Numbered from the stretch's first letter, positions 1 to 7,367 are shown. The stretch: DNA of 11,369 bases from an uncultured Oscillospiraceae bacterium (GCA_900770015.1 CAAGIU010000150.1:1-11369); one strand, 5' to 3'. The notes: generated by a model from the sequence alone, not told the origin. Made by a program: numbers and translations.

Positions 1-270
1 ATCCATGCAGGACCCGGAATCAATGGCTTTGCAGGCGGCGCAGCAGTTGCAGGGGTTGCCGTTATCCAGGTTCAGGCAGTTGACGGCCTTTGCAAGGATT
101 TTGGCACAGGTGGTTTTGCCCGTGCCGCGGGAGCCGGTGAAAAGATAGGCATGGCTCATTTTCCCGCTCATGAGCTGGGTCTTCAGCGTCTGGGTGACAG
201 CCATCTGACCCGAGACATCGTCGAAGGTCTGCGGACGATATTTTCGATACAACGCCTGATAGGCGGCCAT
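1..270 (-). CDS. dnaX: DNA polymerase III subunit gamma/tau, N-terminal part (runs off left edge)
   Basis: The first 90 residues of the clamp-loader ATPase, which loads the beta sliding clamp during chromosome replication. It starts MAAYQALYRKYRPQTFDDV, the typical DnaX opening. A Walker A P-loop GSRGTGKTT lies at residues 46-54. Four cysteines at 65, 74, 77 and 80 match the spacing of the DnaX zinc module. The ATG (268-270 on the plus strand) is preceded by a purine-rich AAGGGGAGAG site. The gene lies about 40 bp downstream of the SRP RNA gene with no terminator between them, so read-through is likely; the scr-dnaX order is also known from Bacillus subtilis. The rest of the ATPase and the tau region lie outside the window. 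Confidence 0.96.
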   Translation of the reverse strand, partial: MAAYQALYRKYRPQTFDDVSGQMAVTQTLKTQLMSGKMSHAYLFTGSRGTGKTTCAKILAKAVNCLNLDNGNPCNCCAACKAIDSGSCMD

Positions 271-310
271 ACTCTCTCCCCTTTCCCGGACGGAATAAAC
301 GCAACCGGCT

Positions 311-597
311 CATAACAAGATCGCACACCCACATTTGTACAGGCAGTTTGCCCAGAATCCGTGCAGAAAGCTCAAAATCGGCATTCCCGCGGCACACGGG
401 AAGGTCCGCTTAATGCTGCTTGGTTCCCCACCTGACATGGTTCACGGGATCCCATTGCGCGAGACCGATCTGTCAACACCTCTTACAAGGGTTCGGATGG
501 CACACATACCTGTCCGGGTGTGGGAATTCATCCCTGCTGTAGCGGATTGCAGGTGCAGGGCACCGCTAACTCCCCGACTAGTGCGACCTTGTTATAA
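311..597 (-). ncRNA. ffs: Signal recognition particle RNA, large bacterial type (with Alu domain)
   Basis: The RNA scaffold of the signal recognition particle, which binds Ffh and targets nascent membrane proteins. The conserved S-domain hairpin is on the minus strand at about 405-450: GTGAACCATGTCAGG, then a GGAA tetraloop closed by UGG/CCA, then AAGCAGCATTAAGC. The 5' Alu-like part is visible around 515-575 as GGTGCCCTGCACC and GCAATCCGCTACAGCAGGG, as in the B. subtilis scRNA. The two ends pair over about 15 nt (ATAACAAGGTCGCAC with GTGCGATCTTGTTAT), which sets the limits to about 285 nt. Ends are approximate. I found no strong promoter of its own, so it may share the acpP transcript. Confidence 0.95.
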
Positions 598-629
598 GCC
601 GGTCAGCTTAAACAAGAAAATATTCGATT

Positions 630-851
630 TTAGTTCAGCTTGGACTCGATGAAATCGGCCAGCTCCTGGAAGGTGGCGATCTTCTGATCTTCCATATCCA
701 GTTCCACGCCCAGCTCGCCCTCCAGATCCATGATCATTTCCACGATGTCCAGAGAATCGATGCCGAGGCTTTCGAAGGTGCTTTCGGGCCGGATTTCGGA
801 AGCGTCGATCTCCAGCTGTTTGGCAGCATAGTTAACAAGCTTTTCGTACAT
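630..851 (-). CDS. acpP: Acyl carrier protein
   Basis: A 73-residue acidic carrier protein that holds growing acyl chains as thioesters on 4'-phosphopantetheine during type II fatty acid synthesis in the cytoplasm. The phosphopantetheine serine sits in the motif LGIDSLDIVEMI (Ser at about residue 33), followed by the acidic helix II that docks with partner enzymes. Length and the four-helix pattern are normal for AcpP. The ATG has a GGAGGG site about 9 nt upstream and a strong promoter (893-921). The gene stands alone between the flavoprotein gene and the SRP RNA, not inside a fab cluster, so a second acpP elsewhere is possible. A carrier protein for another pathway cannot be excluded, but the sequence looks like a standard fatty-acid ACP. 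Confidence 0.96.
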   Translation of the reverse strand: MYEKLVNYAAKQLEIDASEIRPESTFESLGIDSLDIVEMIMDLEGELGVELDMEDQKIATFQELADFIESKLN

Positions 852-892
852 GGTTATGTCCCTCCAATATTCTGCTCAAACATTTCCGTACT

Positions 893-921
893 ATTCTAGT
901 ACAGGACAGAGGTTTTGTCAA
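893..921 (-). promoter_or_regulatory. Sigma-A-type promoter of acpP
   Basis: On the minus strand, a perfect -35 TTGACA (plus-strand 916-921), a 17-bp spacer and a -10 TAGAAT (893-898). Transcription should start near 886, about 35 nt before the acpP ATG. It is the best promoter in the window and fits a highly expressed gene. Confidence 0.85.
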
Positions 922-947
922 CTCTTGTTTTTGTGAACACGAAAAAC

Positions 948-2186
948 TCAGGGCGTTGCAGGGTTCTTATCCGCCGCGCTGCTGCCGGAAGCATAGGCGG
1001 TGGCCCAGGCGATCTGCAGATTGAAGCCGCCGGTGTAGGCGTCGCAGTCGATGATCTCTCCGGCAAAATAAAGCCCGGGGACAAGCCTGGATTCCATGGT
1101 TTTGGGATCGATTTCCGACACTTTGATGCCTCCGGAGGTGATGATCGCCTCGGAAACAGGCCGTTTTCCGGCAATTTCCAGCGGGAAAGCCTTCAGCAGC
1201 TCCACCATGGCCCGGCGCTTCTGACGTGTCAGAGAATTGGCCTGCATTTCGGGGTCGATCTCCAGACGGCGAAGCACCACGGGGATCATGGAGCGCGGCA
1301 GAAGATCGGTCAGCGCGTTTTCCATGGAGCGGTTCTGGTACAGCTCCAGATCCCGCAGAATCCGGTCATCCAGTTTGGTTTCCTCCAATGCTGGCTTCAG
1401 ATCGATGAGAATCTTACAGCCCTCCCCCTTCAGGTGGCAGCTGGCGCTGAGCACCGTGGGGCCGGAAATGCCGAAATGGGTAAACAGCAGCTCTCCGAAA
1501 TCCTTATAGAGCACCTTCCCTTTTGCGTTCAGCAGCTTTACCCCGACGTTTCTCAGGGAAAGGCCCTGCATCTGCTTGCAGTCGGGGCCGACAACCTCCA
1601 GGGGAACCAGATTCCCCTCCTGGGCGACAACGGTATGTCCCAGTCCTTTGGCCATGGCATACCCGTCCCCCGTGGAACCGGTTGCCGGATAGGAGACGCC
1701 GCCGGTGGCGAGAATCACCCACCGGGCTTCATAGACTGCTTTGGTGGTCTGAACGCCGCAGACCTTCCCATCCTTTACAAGAATCTGCGATACGGCCTCC
1801 TGGATCACCGTCACCTTCTGACGGCGCAGTTCCCTTTGCAGGCAGTCCAGAATGGACTGGGAACGATCCGCCACCGGAAAAACCCGGTTTCCCCGCTCGG
1901 TTTTCAGGGGGCAGCCATGCTCTTCAAAAAAGGAAATGGTCTTCTCCGGCGGGAACGCGGTCATGGCGCTGTAGAGAAACCGGCCGTTTCTGGGGGTATT
2001 CTGCAAAACCTCCTGGGCGCTGCAGCGATTGGTGACGTTGCAGCGGCCTTTGCCTGTAATCAGGAGCTTCTTGCCCAGACGGTCCATTTTTTCCAGCAGC
2101 AGAACCTTTTCGCCCTTGGAAGCGGCGGTGATGGCAGCGAACATACCGGCAGGGCCGCCGCCGATGACAATGCCGTCATACATCAT
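948..2186 (-). CDS. BaiN/HI0933-family FAD-dependent oxidoreductase (YhiN-type flavoprotein)
   Basis: A 412-residue cytoplasmic flavoprotein of the HI0933-like family, often named NAD(P)/FAD-dependent oxidoreductase, aminoacetone oxidase-like protein or BaiN-like protein. The N-terminus carries the Rossmann dinucleotide-binding motif GGGPAGMFAA at about residues 9-18. The family signature LITGKGRCNVTN follows at about residues 42-53. A second FAD contact, ILATGGVSYPATGSTGDGY, lies near residue 160. The C-terminus has LYFAGEIIDCDAYTGGFN, the usual late FAD-binding segment. Length is normal. The true substrate is unknown for most members, and a bile-acid role should not be assumed from the name. 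The start overlaps the end of the RpiR gene by 11 nt, so the two are probably co-translated. The Shine-Dalgarno (AGGTAAAG) is modest, in line with coupling. Confidence 0.93.
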   Translation of the reverse strand: MMYDGIVIGGGPAGMFAAITAASKGEKVLLLEKMDRLGKKLLITGKGRCNVTNRCSAQEVLQNTPRNGRFLYSAMTAFPPEKTISFFEEHGCPLKTERGNRVFPVADRSQSILDCLQRELRRQKVTVIQEAVSQILVKDGKVCGVQTTKAVYEARWVILATGGVSYPATGSTGDGYAMAKGLGHTVVAQEGNLVPLEVVGPDCKQMQGLSLRNVGVKLLNAKGKVLYKDFGELLFTHFGISGPTVLSASCHLKGEGCKILIDLKPALEETKLDDRILRDLELYQNRSMENALTDLLPRSMIPVVLRRLEIDPEMQANSLTRQKRRAMVELLKAFPLEIAGKRPVSEAIITSGGIKVSEIDPKTMESRLVPGLYFAGEIIDCDAYTGGFNLQIAWATAYASGSSAADKNPATP

Positions 2187-3051
2187 TGCGCTTTACCTGC
2201 TTTTCATATACATCATATTCGTCCCAGATGCGTTCCAGGTTTTCAAAGGTTCTGGAAAGCTCCTTTTCCCGCTTTGCCGCAATGGCAACGATGAGTGCGT
2301 TGATCAGGCTCAGCGGCGCTGCCAGGCTGTCCACCAGGGAGACCATATCGCTCTTGGCAATCAAAACATGGTCGCAGCACTCTCCCAGAGGAGAGAGCTT
2401 ACTGTCGGTGATGCCGATGACGGTGGCGCCGGCGGAACGGCAATACCGGGCACCCTTGGTGGTGGAAGCGGAATATCTGGGGAAGCTGAAGGCAATGACC
2501 ACGTCCTCGGAATTGACGCCGACGATTTTTTCGAACATCTCCCCGGCGCTCATGCCGGAGACAACGTGGACATTGTTGAACATGTAATTGAGATAGTAGC
2601 CCAGGAAATTGGCCAGCGGCGCCACAGAGCGCACGCCCAGAATATAAACGCGCTTTGCCTTCAGGATGGCGTTGACGGCGTTGTGGAATTCCGTCCGGCT
2701 GACGGTCTCCTCCGTCTGGCGGAGCTTCTCGATATCCGATCGGATCACCATGGAGATCACATCCTGATCGCCCAGGCGGTCATTGGCCACCTCGATGCGC
2801 TGCACGGAAGTCAGGCGGTTGAGAACCATTTCCTGCATGGCTTTCTGCATGGAGGGGTAGCCGTCGAATCCGAGATCCACGGCAAAACGGACCACGGTGG
2901 ATTCCGAAACACCCACGGTTTTTCCCAGACGGCTGGCGGTCATAAAAGCCGCTTTGTCATAGGCTTCGGTGATATATTGGGCGATTCTGCGCTGCCCTTT
3001 GGAAAATTCGGGGGTTTTTTCCTGAAGAATAGATAAAAAATCCCGGCTCAT
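2176..3051 (-). CDS. MurR/RpiR-family transcriptional regulator
   Basis: A 291-residue regulator with an N-terminal RpiR helix-turn-helix domain (about residues 1-78) and a SIS sugar-isomerase-like domain (about 120-260). The recognition region reads TASRLGKTVGVSESTVVRFA at 38-57, followed by LGFDGYP, both typical of the family. The SIS part begins at KRVYILGVRSVAP (133-145) and includes VIAFSFPRYS, a usual sugar-phosphate pocket segment. Such proteins normally sense phosphosugars and control nearby sugar-catabolism genes. Here the only co-transcribed partner is the overlapping flavoprotein, so the ligand and targets are not evident. It has its own promoter (3095-3123) and an AGGA ribosome-binding site. 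An inverted repeat at 3124-3153 next to the -35 is a possible control site. Confidence 0.93.
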   Translation of the reverse strand: MSRDFLSILQEKTPEFSKGQRRIAQYITEAYDKAAFMTASRLGKTVGVSESTVVRFAVDLGFDGYPSMQKAMQEMVLNRLTSVQRIEVANDRLGDQDVISMVIRSDIEKLRQTEETVSRTEFHNAVNAILKAKRVYILGVRSVAPLANFLGYYLNYMFNNVHVVSGMSAGEMFEKIVGVNSEDVVIAFSFPRYSASTTKGARYCRSAGATVIGITDSKLSPLGECCDHVLIAKSDMVSLVDSLAAPLSLINALIVAIAAKREKELSRTFENLERIWDEYDVYEKQVKRNDV

Positions 3052-3094
3052 ATTCTATCCTCACTTCCCGGAAGGGTAAAAAATTGTCGGTACT

Positions 3095-3123
3095 ATACTA
3101 TCAAAAACCGCTGCGTTTTGCAA
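3095..3123 (-). promoter_or_regulatory. Sigma-A-type promoter of the RpiR-flavoprotein pair
   Basis: On the minus strand, -35 TTGCAA (3118-3123), 17-bp spacer, -10 TAGTAT (3095-3100). It lies 44 bp upstream of the regulator ATG, in the short gap after the pseudouridine synthase gene. This suggests the pair is transcribed separately from the scpA unit. Confidence 0.65.
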
Positions 3124-3153
3124 GAGCAAATGCAATCAGATGCATTTTTGCTC
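3124..3153. repeat. Inverted repeat spanning the rluB stop codon
   Basis: GAGCAAATGCA (3124-3134) and TGCATTTTTGCTC (3141-3153) form a near-perfect inverted repeat with a 6-nt loop and a two-base bulge. It covers the last codons and stop of rluB. There is no U-run after it on the minus strand, so it is a poor classical terminator. It ends one base from the -35 of the RpiR promoter and could be an operator or an RNA 3'-end structure; neither is shown. Confidence 0.5.
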
Positions 3154-3834
3154 CTCCGGGGTCAGATAACGCCACTTCCCGGAGGGAAGCGTTCCCAGCT
3201 CCAGAGCACCCTCCCGGATTCGCTTCAGCCGGAGAACCTTCATTCCCGCGGCATCACACATACGGCGGATCTGCCGGTTTCTGCCCTCGTGAATGGTGAT
3301 CCGAAAACGGCCGGTGGTGCCGCTGACGGATTGCAATTTCAGCTTCGGAGGCCGGATTCGATAGCCGTCCAGCTCCATGGGCAGCGCAAGCCTTTCAAAA
3401 CCGGATTCCGAAAAGCCGGTTACTTTCACTTCGTAGGTTTTCTCGATTTCGTGGCTGGGATGCATCGCCCGGTTGGCAAAATCACCGTCATTGGTGAACA
3501 GCAGCAGTCCCTCCGAATCCATATCCAGCCGTCCGACGGGATAGACCCGGCAGCCGCAGTCCGCCACCAGCTGGGCGGCGTTGGGTCTTCCCTTCTCGTC
3601 GGACAGGGTGGTGACGTAGCCTCTGGGCTTATTGAGCATGATGTACACGTATTCCCGGAGCGGGGGGAGCGGGTTCCCCTCCACCAGGATCATATCCGTT
3701 TCGGGATCGGCCCGGTCTCCCAGAGAAGCGAGTTTCCCGTTGACGGTGACCCGTCCCGCCGCAATCATTTCCTCCGCCCGGCGTCTGGAGGCAAGCCCCC
3801 GGGCGGCGATGATTTTCTGAAGCTTTTCCGTCAT
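3136..3834 (-). CDS. rluB: RsuA/RluB-family rRNA pseudouridine synthase
   Basis: A 232-residue enzyme that converts a uridine in ribosomal RNA to pseudouridine. RluB acts on 23S rRNA helix 80; RsuA on 16S. An N-terminal S4 RNA-binding domain (about 1-60; RGLASRRRAEEMIAAGRVTV) is followed by the catalytic domain. This has the motif YPVGRLDMDSEGLLLFTNDG with the catalytic Asp at residue 104, and the family motif EGRNRQIRRM at 183-192. The frame stays open far upstream inside the carboxypeptidase gene, but MTEKLQKIIAARG is the family start. It follows an AAGGA site and lies 4 nt after the preceding stop codon. Position after the scpAB-gerW-carboxypeptidase run matches the usual Bacillota location of rluB, which favours RluB over RsuA. 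Confidence 0.94.
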   Translation of the reverse strand: MTEKLQKIIAARGLASRRRAEEMIAAGRVTVNGKLASLGDRADPETDMILVEGNPLPPLREYVYIMLNKPRGYVTTLSDEKGRPNAAQLVADCGCRVYPVGRLDMDSEGLLLFTNDGDFANRAMHPSHEIEKTYEVKVTGFSESGFERLALPMELDGYRIRPPKLKLQSVSGTTGRFRITIHEGRNRQIRRMCDAAGMKVLRLKRIREGALELGTLPSGKWRYLTPEEQKCI

Positions 3835-3838
3835 ACCG

Positions 3839-4918
3839 TCACATCCTTCTGAAAAATGATCGTTTTTCCTTTTCCGGGGCCATTTCGATGGTCTCTCCAT
3901 AGACAACGGGGATTTTTCCCACGGCCTTCCCGGAAAGCAGCACATAGGCATAGCCCGCATCCGCCCCCTCCGCAACGGGCGCATAGAGAAAACCGGAGCC
4001 GGACAGCAGCAGCTGGGGGGACTCCTGGGGGGAAATGGCATAGACAAAGTTTTCGTCCGCCACCACCGCCACCTTTTTCTTTTCCCCGGAGGCGATCTCC
4101 CGGTAGCCCACGCAGTCTCCCCTGGTGACGATGCGCTGAAGGTTATATTCCGAAAACCCCTGATTGGCCAGGGTCTGGTGATCCTTCCAGTCATTGGGGT
4201 CGTCGATGGTGACCGCAACCAGCCGTCTTCCGTTGCGCACCGCGCTGGAAACCAGGATTCTCCCGGCAGCTTTGGTATACCCGGTCTTCACGCCGTCCGC
4301 CTCCGGGAACAGCCACAGCAGCTTATTGTGGTTGCGCAGGAAGCGGCTGCCCACGGTGACGCTTTTGGTGGAAACCGTCTTCTGAAAAATGGGGTTATCC
4401 ATGGCATAGGAGGCAAGAATTGCCAGATCGGAGGCCGTGGAGTAGTGATCCTTGGCATCCAGACCATGGGGGTTCTGAAAGTGGGTATTCTTCATCCCCA
4501 GCATCCGGGCTTTGTCGTTCATCTGGCCCGCAAACTCTTCGATGCTTCCGCTGCAATACAGAGCCAGCGCCGCCGCCGCATCATTGCCGGAGGAGAGCAT
4601 CAGGCCGTACAGCAGCTCCTGAAGCGACAGAATCTCCCCTTCCTGAAGATACATGGAAGAGCCTTCAATGCCCACGGCTTCTTTGGGGATCTTCATCTGA
4701 TCCAGCACGTTGCACCGTTCGCAGATCAGCAGCGCCGTCATGATTTTGGTAGTGCTGGCGATGAGGCTTTTCTGATCCGCGTTTTTGCTGTACAGCGCCC
4801 GGCCGCTGACAGCGTCCGTTACAATGGCGCTTTGGGCAGATACGGCGTACACTGGGCGCGGAACAAGCAACACGGCGGCCAGCAATGCAGCCGCCGTGGA
4901 ACAGAGGATTCTTTTCAT
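3839..4918 (-). CDS. D-alanyl-D-alanine carboxypeptidase, peptidase S11 family (DacB/DacF-like)
   Basis: A 359-residue low-molecular-weight penicillin-binding protein that removes the terminal D-Ala from peptidoglycan stem peptides outside the membrane. A signal peptide (residues 1-25, ending VYA) precedes the S11 domain. All three active-site motifs are present: STTK with the nucleophile Ser55 and Lys58, SGN at 110-112, and KTG at 211-213. A C-terminal beta-rich PBP5_C-like part follows (about 245-350). The tail is basic (EKEKRSFFRRM) but I see no clear amphipathic membrane anchor, so attachment is uncertain. It lies between gerW and rluB in the conserved scpAB cluster, where B. subtilis has dacB, a spore-cortex carboxypeptidase. 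A sporulation role is plausible but not proven by sequence. Confidence 0.94.
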   Translation of the reverse strand: MKRILCSTAAALLAAVLLVPRPVYAVSAQSAIVTDAVSGRALYSKNADQKSLIASTTKIMTALLICERCNVLDQMKIPKEAVGIEGSSMYLQEGEILSLQELLYGLMLSSGNDAAAALALYCSGSIEEFAGQMNDKARMLGMKNTHFQNPHGLDAKDHYSTASDLAILASYAMDNPIFQKTVSTKSVTVGSRFLRNHNKLLWLFPEADGVKTGYTKAAGRILVSSAVRNGRRLVAVTIDDPNDWKDHQTLANQGFSEYNLQRIVTRGDCVGYREIASGEKKKVAVVADENFVYAISPQESPQLLLSGSGFLYAPVAEGADAGYAYVLLSGKAVGKIPVVYGETIEMAPEKEKRSFFRRM

Positions 4919-4956
4919 TCAATCACCCGGGTCTAGCATTTCCCGAATCTGAGAAA

Positions 4957-5346
4957 TTATTCCTCTTTGGAAGTACGCGAATCGATAAATGCGGAAATTT
5001 TGTCCAGGGTGTCGGGAATCATCTCCACAAGCCGATCCGCAGTGGTATTGGCAGCCTGGGCCACCGGCATCATTCTGACATTTCCATCCTTGACAATCAG
5101 AAAGCAAACAGGGCTGACCTTGACACCGCCGCCGGCACCGCCGCCAAAGGGGTTTTCACCGGAGGTGGTTTTTCCCTTTGCAAAATCGGAACCGGCGCCG
5201 CCGAAGCCAACGCTGACTTTGGAGACGGGAATGATGGTCACGCCGTCAGGGGTGGTGATGGGCTCACCCACAACGGAATTCACATCCACCATTTCCTTGA
5301 TTTTTTGAATGGTACCTTCCAGCATATTGGGAAGATTCTGACTCAT
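4957..5346 (-). CDS. gerW: GerW family sporulation protein (YtfJ)
   Basis: A 129-residue member of the GerW/YtfJ family, known in Bacillus as a spore protein needed for normal germination; its biochemical role is unclear. The hallmark is the segment GEPITTPDGVTIIPVSKVSVGFG (about 27-49), then a glycine-rich stretch (ENPFGGGAGGGVKVSPVCF, 64-82) and a hydrophobic VMPV-like strand (VRMMPV). There is no signal peptide. Its start overlaps the stop of the DUF2953 gene by 4 nt (ATGA), an arrangement that points to translational coupling. The pairing of DUF2953 with YtfJ recurs in Clostridia. Together with spoIID it supports a spore-forming host. Confidence 0.93.
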   Translation of the reverse strand: MSQNLPNMLEGTIQKIKEMVDVNSVVGEPITTPDGVTIIPVSKVSVGFGGAGSDFAKGKTTSGENPFGGGAGGGVKVSPVCFLIVKDGNVRMMPVAQAANTTADRLVEMIPDTLDKISAFIDSRTSKEE

Positions 5347-5957
5347 ACAGGAGCACCGCCTTTTCTTTTCTTTTGAAGCTTGATAAATTCTATGAGCAAC
5401 CGAATACCGTACACTGCCGCCAGGGACAGCATTCTTCCGATGGTAACCGTAATATCCATATGGAAAATCACACGGGTCTGGGTGGATTCAAAGTCACACT
5501 CCACCTCCACATCCCGTTTTCCAATGACAAAAACCCGCTCCAGCAGGGGCATCAGATTTCCCACGGCTTCCCAGGCTCTGCCATAACCGATGGCCACATC
5601 GCAGGGATCGTCGCCTGCCAGGATCAGCTTCAGGCGCAGGTCGTCCACGCGAAGCTTCCTGCGAAAATCGTTCAAAAGGTCCAGAGCGACCTTTGCAAGC
5701 GGGAGAAAATCCGACAGCTTTCCGCCCTTCTTTTCGGCTGCGGGCTGGGCTTGCTTCGGCTGACCGGATGCTTTTTGGGGGGACGCCTTCGGCTTTTTCT
5801 CTTTCGGTTTCTTTTTCCCGGGCATGGGAAACACCGTGAAGCGCAGAAACGAGGCTATCACCCGGACCAGAAAGCCGTCCTCATCATAGCGAACCTGCAC
5901 GCCCAGGGGAATCCATCCGATGCCCATGACAACGGCAAGGGCAATGAGCCAGCCCAT
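5343..5957 (-). CDS. DUF2953 domain-containing protein, likely membrane-anchored
   Basis: A 204-residue protein of unknown function. A hydrophobic N-terminus (residues 1-20) gives a probable membrane anchor. The strand-like VQVRYDEDGFLVRV follows, then a low-complexity linker rich in Lys, Pro and Ala (about 47-79). The C-terminal half has the DUF2953 pattern: DLRLKLILAGDDPCDVAIGY (106-125) and VECDFESTQTRVIFHMDITV (152-171), ending in a further hydrophobic stretch and a KLQKKRKG tail. The start codon overlaps the scpB stop by one base (TGATG) and the end overlaps gerW by 4 nt. The constant position before gerW suggests a spore-related job, but that is inference from context. Confidence 0.85.
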   Translation of the reverse strand: MGWLIALAVVMGIGWIPLGVQVRYDEDGFLVRVIASFLRFTVFPMPGKKKPKEKKPKASPQKASGQPKQAQPAAEKKGGKLSDFLPLAKVALDLLNDFRRKLRVDDLRLKLILAGDDPCDVAIGYGRAWEAVGNLMPLLERVFVIGKRDVEVECDFESTQTRVIFHMDITVTIGRMLSLAAVYGIRLLIEFIKLQKKRKGGAPV

Positions 5958-6532
5958 CAGGATTCCCCCTCCTGCGGTGTGACTTCGGCGGTTTCCTCCG
6001 CCTGTACCGGTTCCCCGAAGGAAATCTTATCGATGGGAGGAAGCTCCTCCAGGGAGGAAAGGCCAAAGGTACGAAGGAAGTCCGGGGTCGTTCTGTATTG
6101 AATGGGTCTGCCGGGGACATTCAGCCGTCCAGCCTCCTCGATGAGCTTTTTGTTCATCAGAGAGGCAATGGAATAGGCGCTGTCCACGCCCCGGATCTGC
6201 TCCACCATGGCTTTGGTGGCAGGCTGATAATAGGCTATGATGGTGAGCGCCTCCAGCTGGGAGGAGGACAGCTTCGGGGGCTTTCTGGTCTCCAGCGCCT
6301 TTGTGACATAGTCGGCCATTTCGCCGGAGGAAACCATCTGATAGCCCCGCTCCAGGCGGATGATGCGAATGCCCCTTCTGTCAAAGGCCATTTCGTCCGC
6401 CAGTCTGTCCGCCGCGGCCTGGATTTCGTTTTCGTCTGCCCCCAGGGCAAAGGCCAGTCGGGAGATTTCAATCCTTTCCCCGGCGGCAAAGAGGATTGCC
6501 TCAATTGCGCGCTGCAGTTCTTTTTCATCCAT
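5957..6532 (-). CDS. scpB: Segregation and condensation protein B
   Basis: A 191-residue winged-helix protein that dimerises and binds ScpA in the Smc-ScpA-ScpB condensin complex, which compacts and separates replicated chromosomes. The first winged helix covers about residues 1-78. The second contains the signature SQLEALTIIAYYQPATKAMV (90-109) and RPIQYRTTPDFLRTFGLSSL (142-161). The acidic tail of about 20 residues is ordinary for the family. A GGAGG site lies 10 nt upstream of the ATG, inside the end of scpA. The start overlaps the scpA stop codon by one base (TGATG), so the two subunits are probably made together. Confidence 0.97.
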   Translation of the reverse strand: MDEKELQRAIEAILFAAGERIEISRLAFALGADENEIQAAADRLADEMAFDRRGIRIIRLERGYQMVSSGEMADYVTKALETRKPPKLSSSQLEALTIIAYYQPATKAMVEQIRGVDSAYSIASLMNKKLIEEAGRLNVPGRPIQYRTTPDFLRTFGLSSLEELPPIDKISFGEPVQAEETAEVTPQEGES

Positions 6533-7326
6533 CAGGCAGTGTCCTCCTTTTGCCCCTCAGTACGGAGGAGCACCACATTGGGATTGTCGCCGGAAGTGTC
6601 GTCTTCCAGGGAAACAGAATTTGTCTTGCACAATTCCAGTATAGCCAGAAATGTGGCAACAATTTCAGACCGGGACCGGCTGCCGCGAAAGAGATTTTTC
6701 AGCCGCTCCATGCCCCGGAGCAGCAGCTGCCGCAGCACCTGACCCGCTTTTTTGGTAACCGGGTAGGGCTCCTTGGCCACGATGCCCTTGAAGTTCATGG
6801 TGGATGGGGGCAGCTGCCGCTGATTCCGTTCGGCAATCAGATCCAGCGCCCGGAGAAGATCCACAAGGCTGTGCTTATACCGGTAGCCCTTCTGCCTGGG
6901 AAGCGGCTCCGGTTCCTTTGTAAACAGGCATCTTCCGATCTCATTGCGAGGCTCCAGCTGGCTGACGGCGATTCGGATCTGCTCCATGGCTTCTTTTCTT
7001 CTTCGTTCGATCAGCCCCTGACGCAGAAGGTCCAGCTCGGACTCCGCCTCCGCCTGCTCCGCCGCGGACAGAAGCATTTTCGTCTTAATCAGCATCAGAT
7101 GGGATGCCATGGAAATGAACTCGCTGGCAATCTCCATGTCCAGCCGCTTCATCTCCTCCAGATAGGCAAGGTATTGCTCCAGGATGGCGGTGATGGACAC
7201 ATCCTGGATTTCGATTTTGTTTTTGCTGAGCAGCAGAAAGATAACATCCAGCGGCCCTTCGAAATCCTCCATATTTTCGCTTTTGGTATGGACGATTCCT
7301 TCCAGACGGTACTGCGGTTCTGACAT
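6532..7326 (-). CDS. scpA: Segregation and condensation protein A
   Basis: A 264-residue kleisin that bridges the Smc heads and binds the ScpB dimer. The N-terminal Smc-binding part has FEGPLDVIFLLLSKNKIEI (22-40) and EFISMASHLMLIKTKMLL (69-86), both highly typical. The central region is charged and the C-terminal winged helix includes RSEIVATFLAILELCKTNSV. The ATG follows AAAGGA with 7 nt spacing. It is the first gene of the scpA-to-rluB unit and has a clear promoter at 7368-7396. The start is divergent from the small membrane-protein gene at 7494. Confidence 0.97.
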   Translation of the reverse strand: MSEPQYRLEGIVHTKSENMEDFEGPLDVIFLLLSKNKIEIQDVSITAILEQYLAYLEEMKRLDMEIASEFISMASHLMLIKTKMLLSAAEQAEAESELDLLRQGLIERRRKEAMEQIRIAVSQLEPRNEIGRCLFTKEPEPLPRQKGYRYKHSLVDLLRALDLIAERNQRQLPPSTMNFKGIVAKEPYPVTKKAGQVLRQLLLRGMERLKNLFRGSRSRSEIVATFLAILELCKTNSVSLEDDTSGDNPNVVLLRTEGQKEDTA

Positions 7327-7367
7327 GGCAGGATTCCTTTTCTAGAAATGTACAGTATATCCCAATA

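Noticed and set aside
62..397. Minus-strand open frame across dnaX start and the SRP RNA
   Set aside because: It is out of frame with the clear DnaX protein and covers the structured SRP RNA.
915..2294. Long plus-strand open frame of 459 codons
   Set aside because: It is antisense to the well-supported flavoprotein, has no ribosome-binding site and shows no recognisable protein pattern; high GC on the opposite coding strand explains the lack of stops.
2029..3036. Plus-strand open frame of 335 codons opposite the RpiR gene
   Set aside because: It mirrors the RpiR coding frame and its residue pattern (many His, Gly, Asp, Gln) is typical of antisense translation.
3835..4218. 128-codon N-terminal extension of the pseudouridine synthase frame
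   Set aside because: The extension lies wholly within the carboxypeptidase gene and is Arg/Pro/Ser-rich junk; the family start MTEKLQ has its own AAGGA site.
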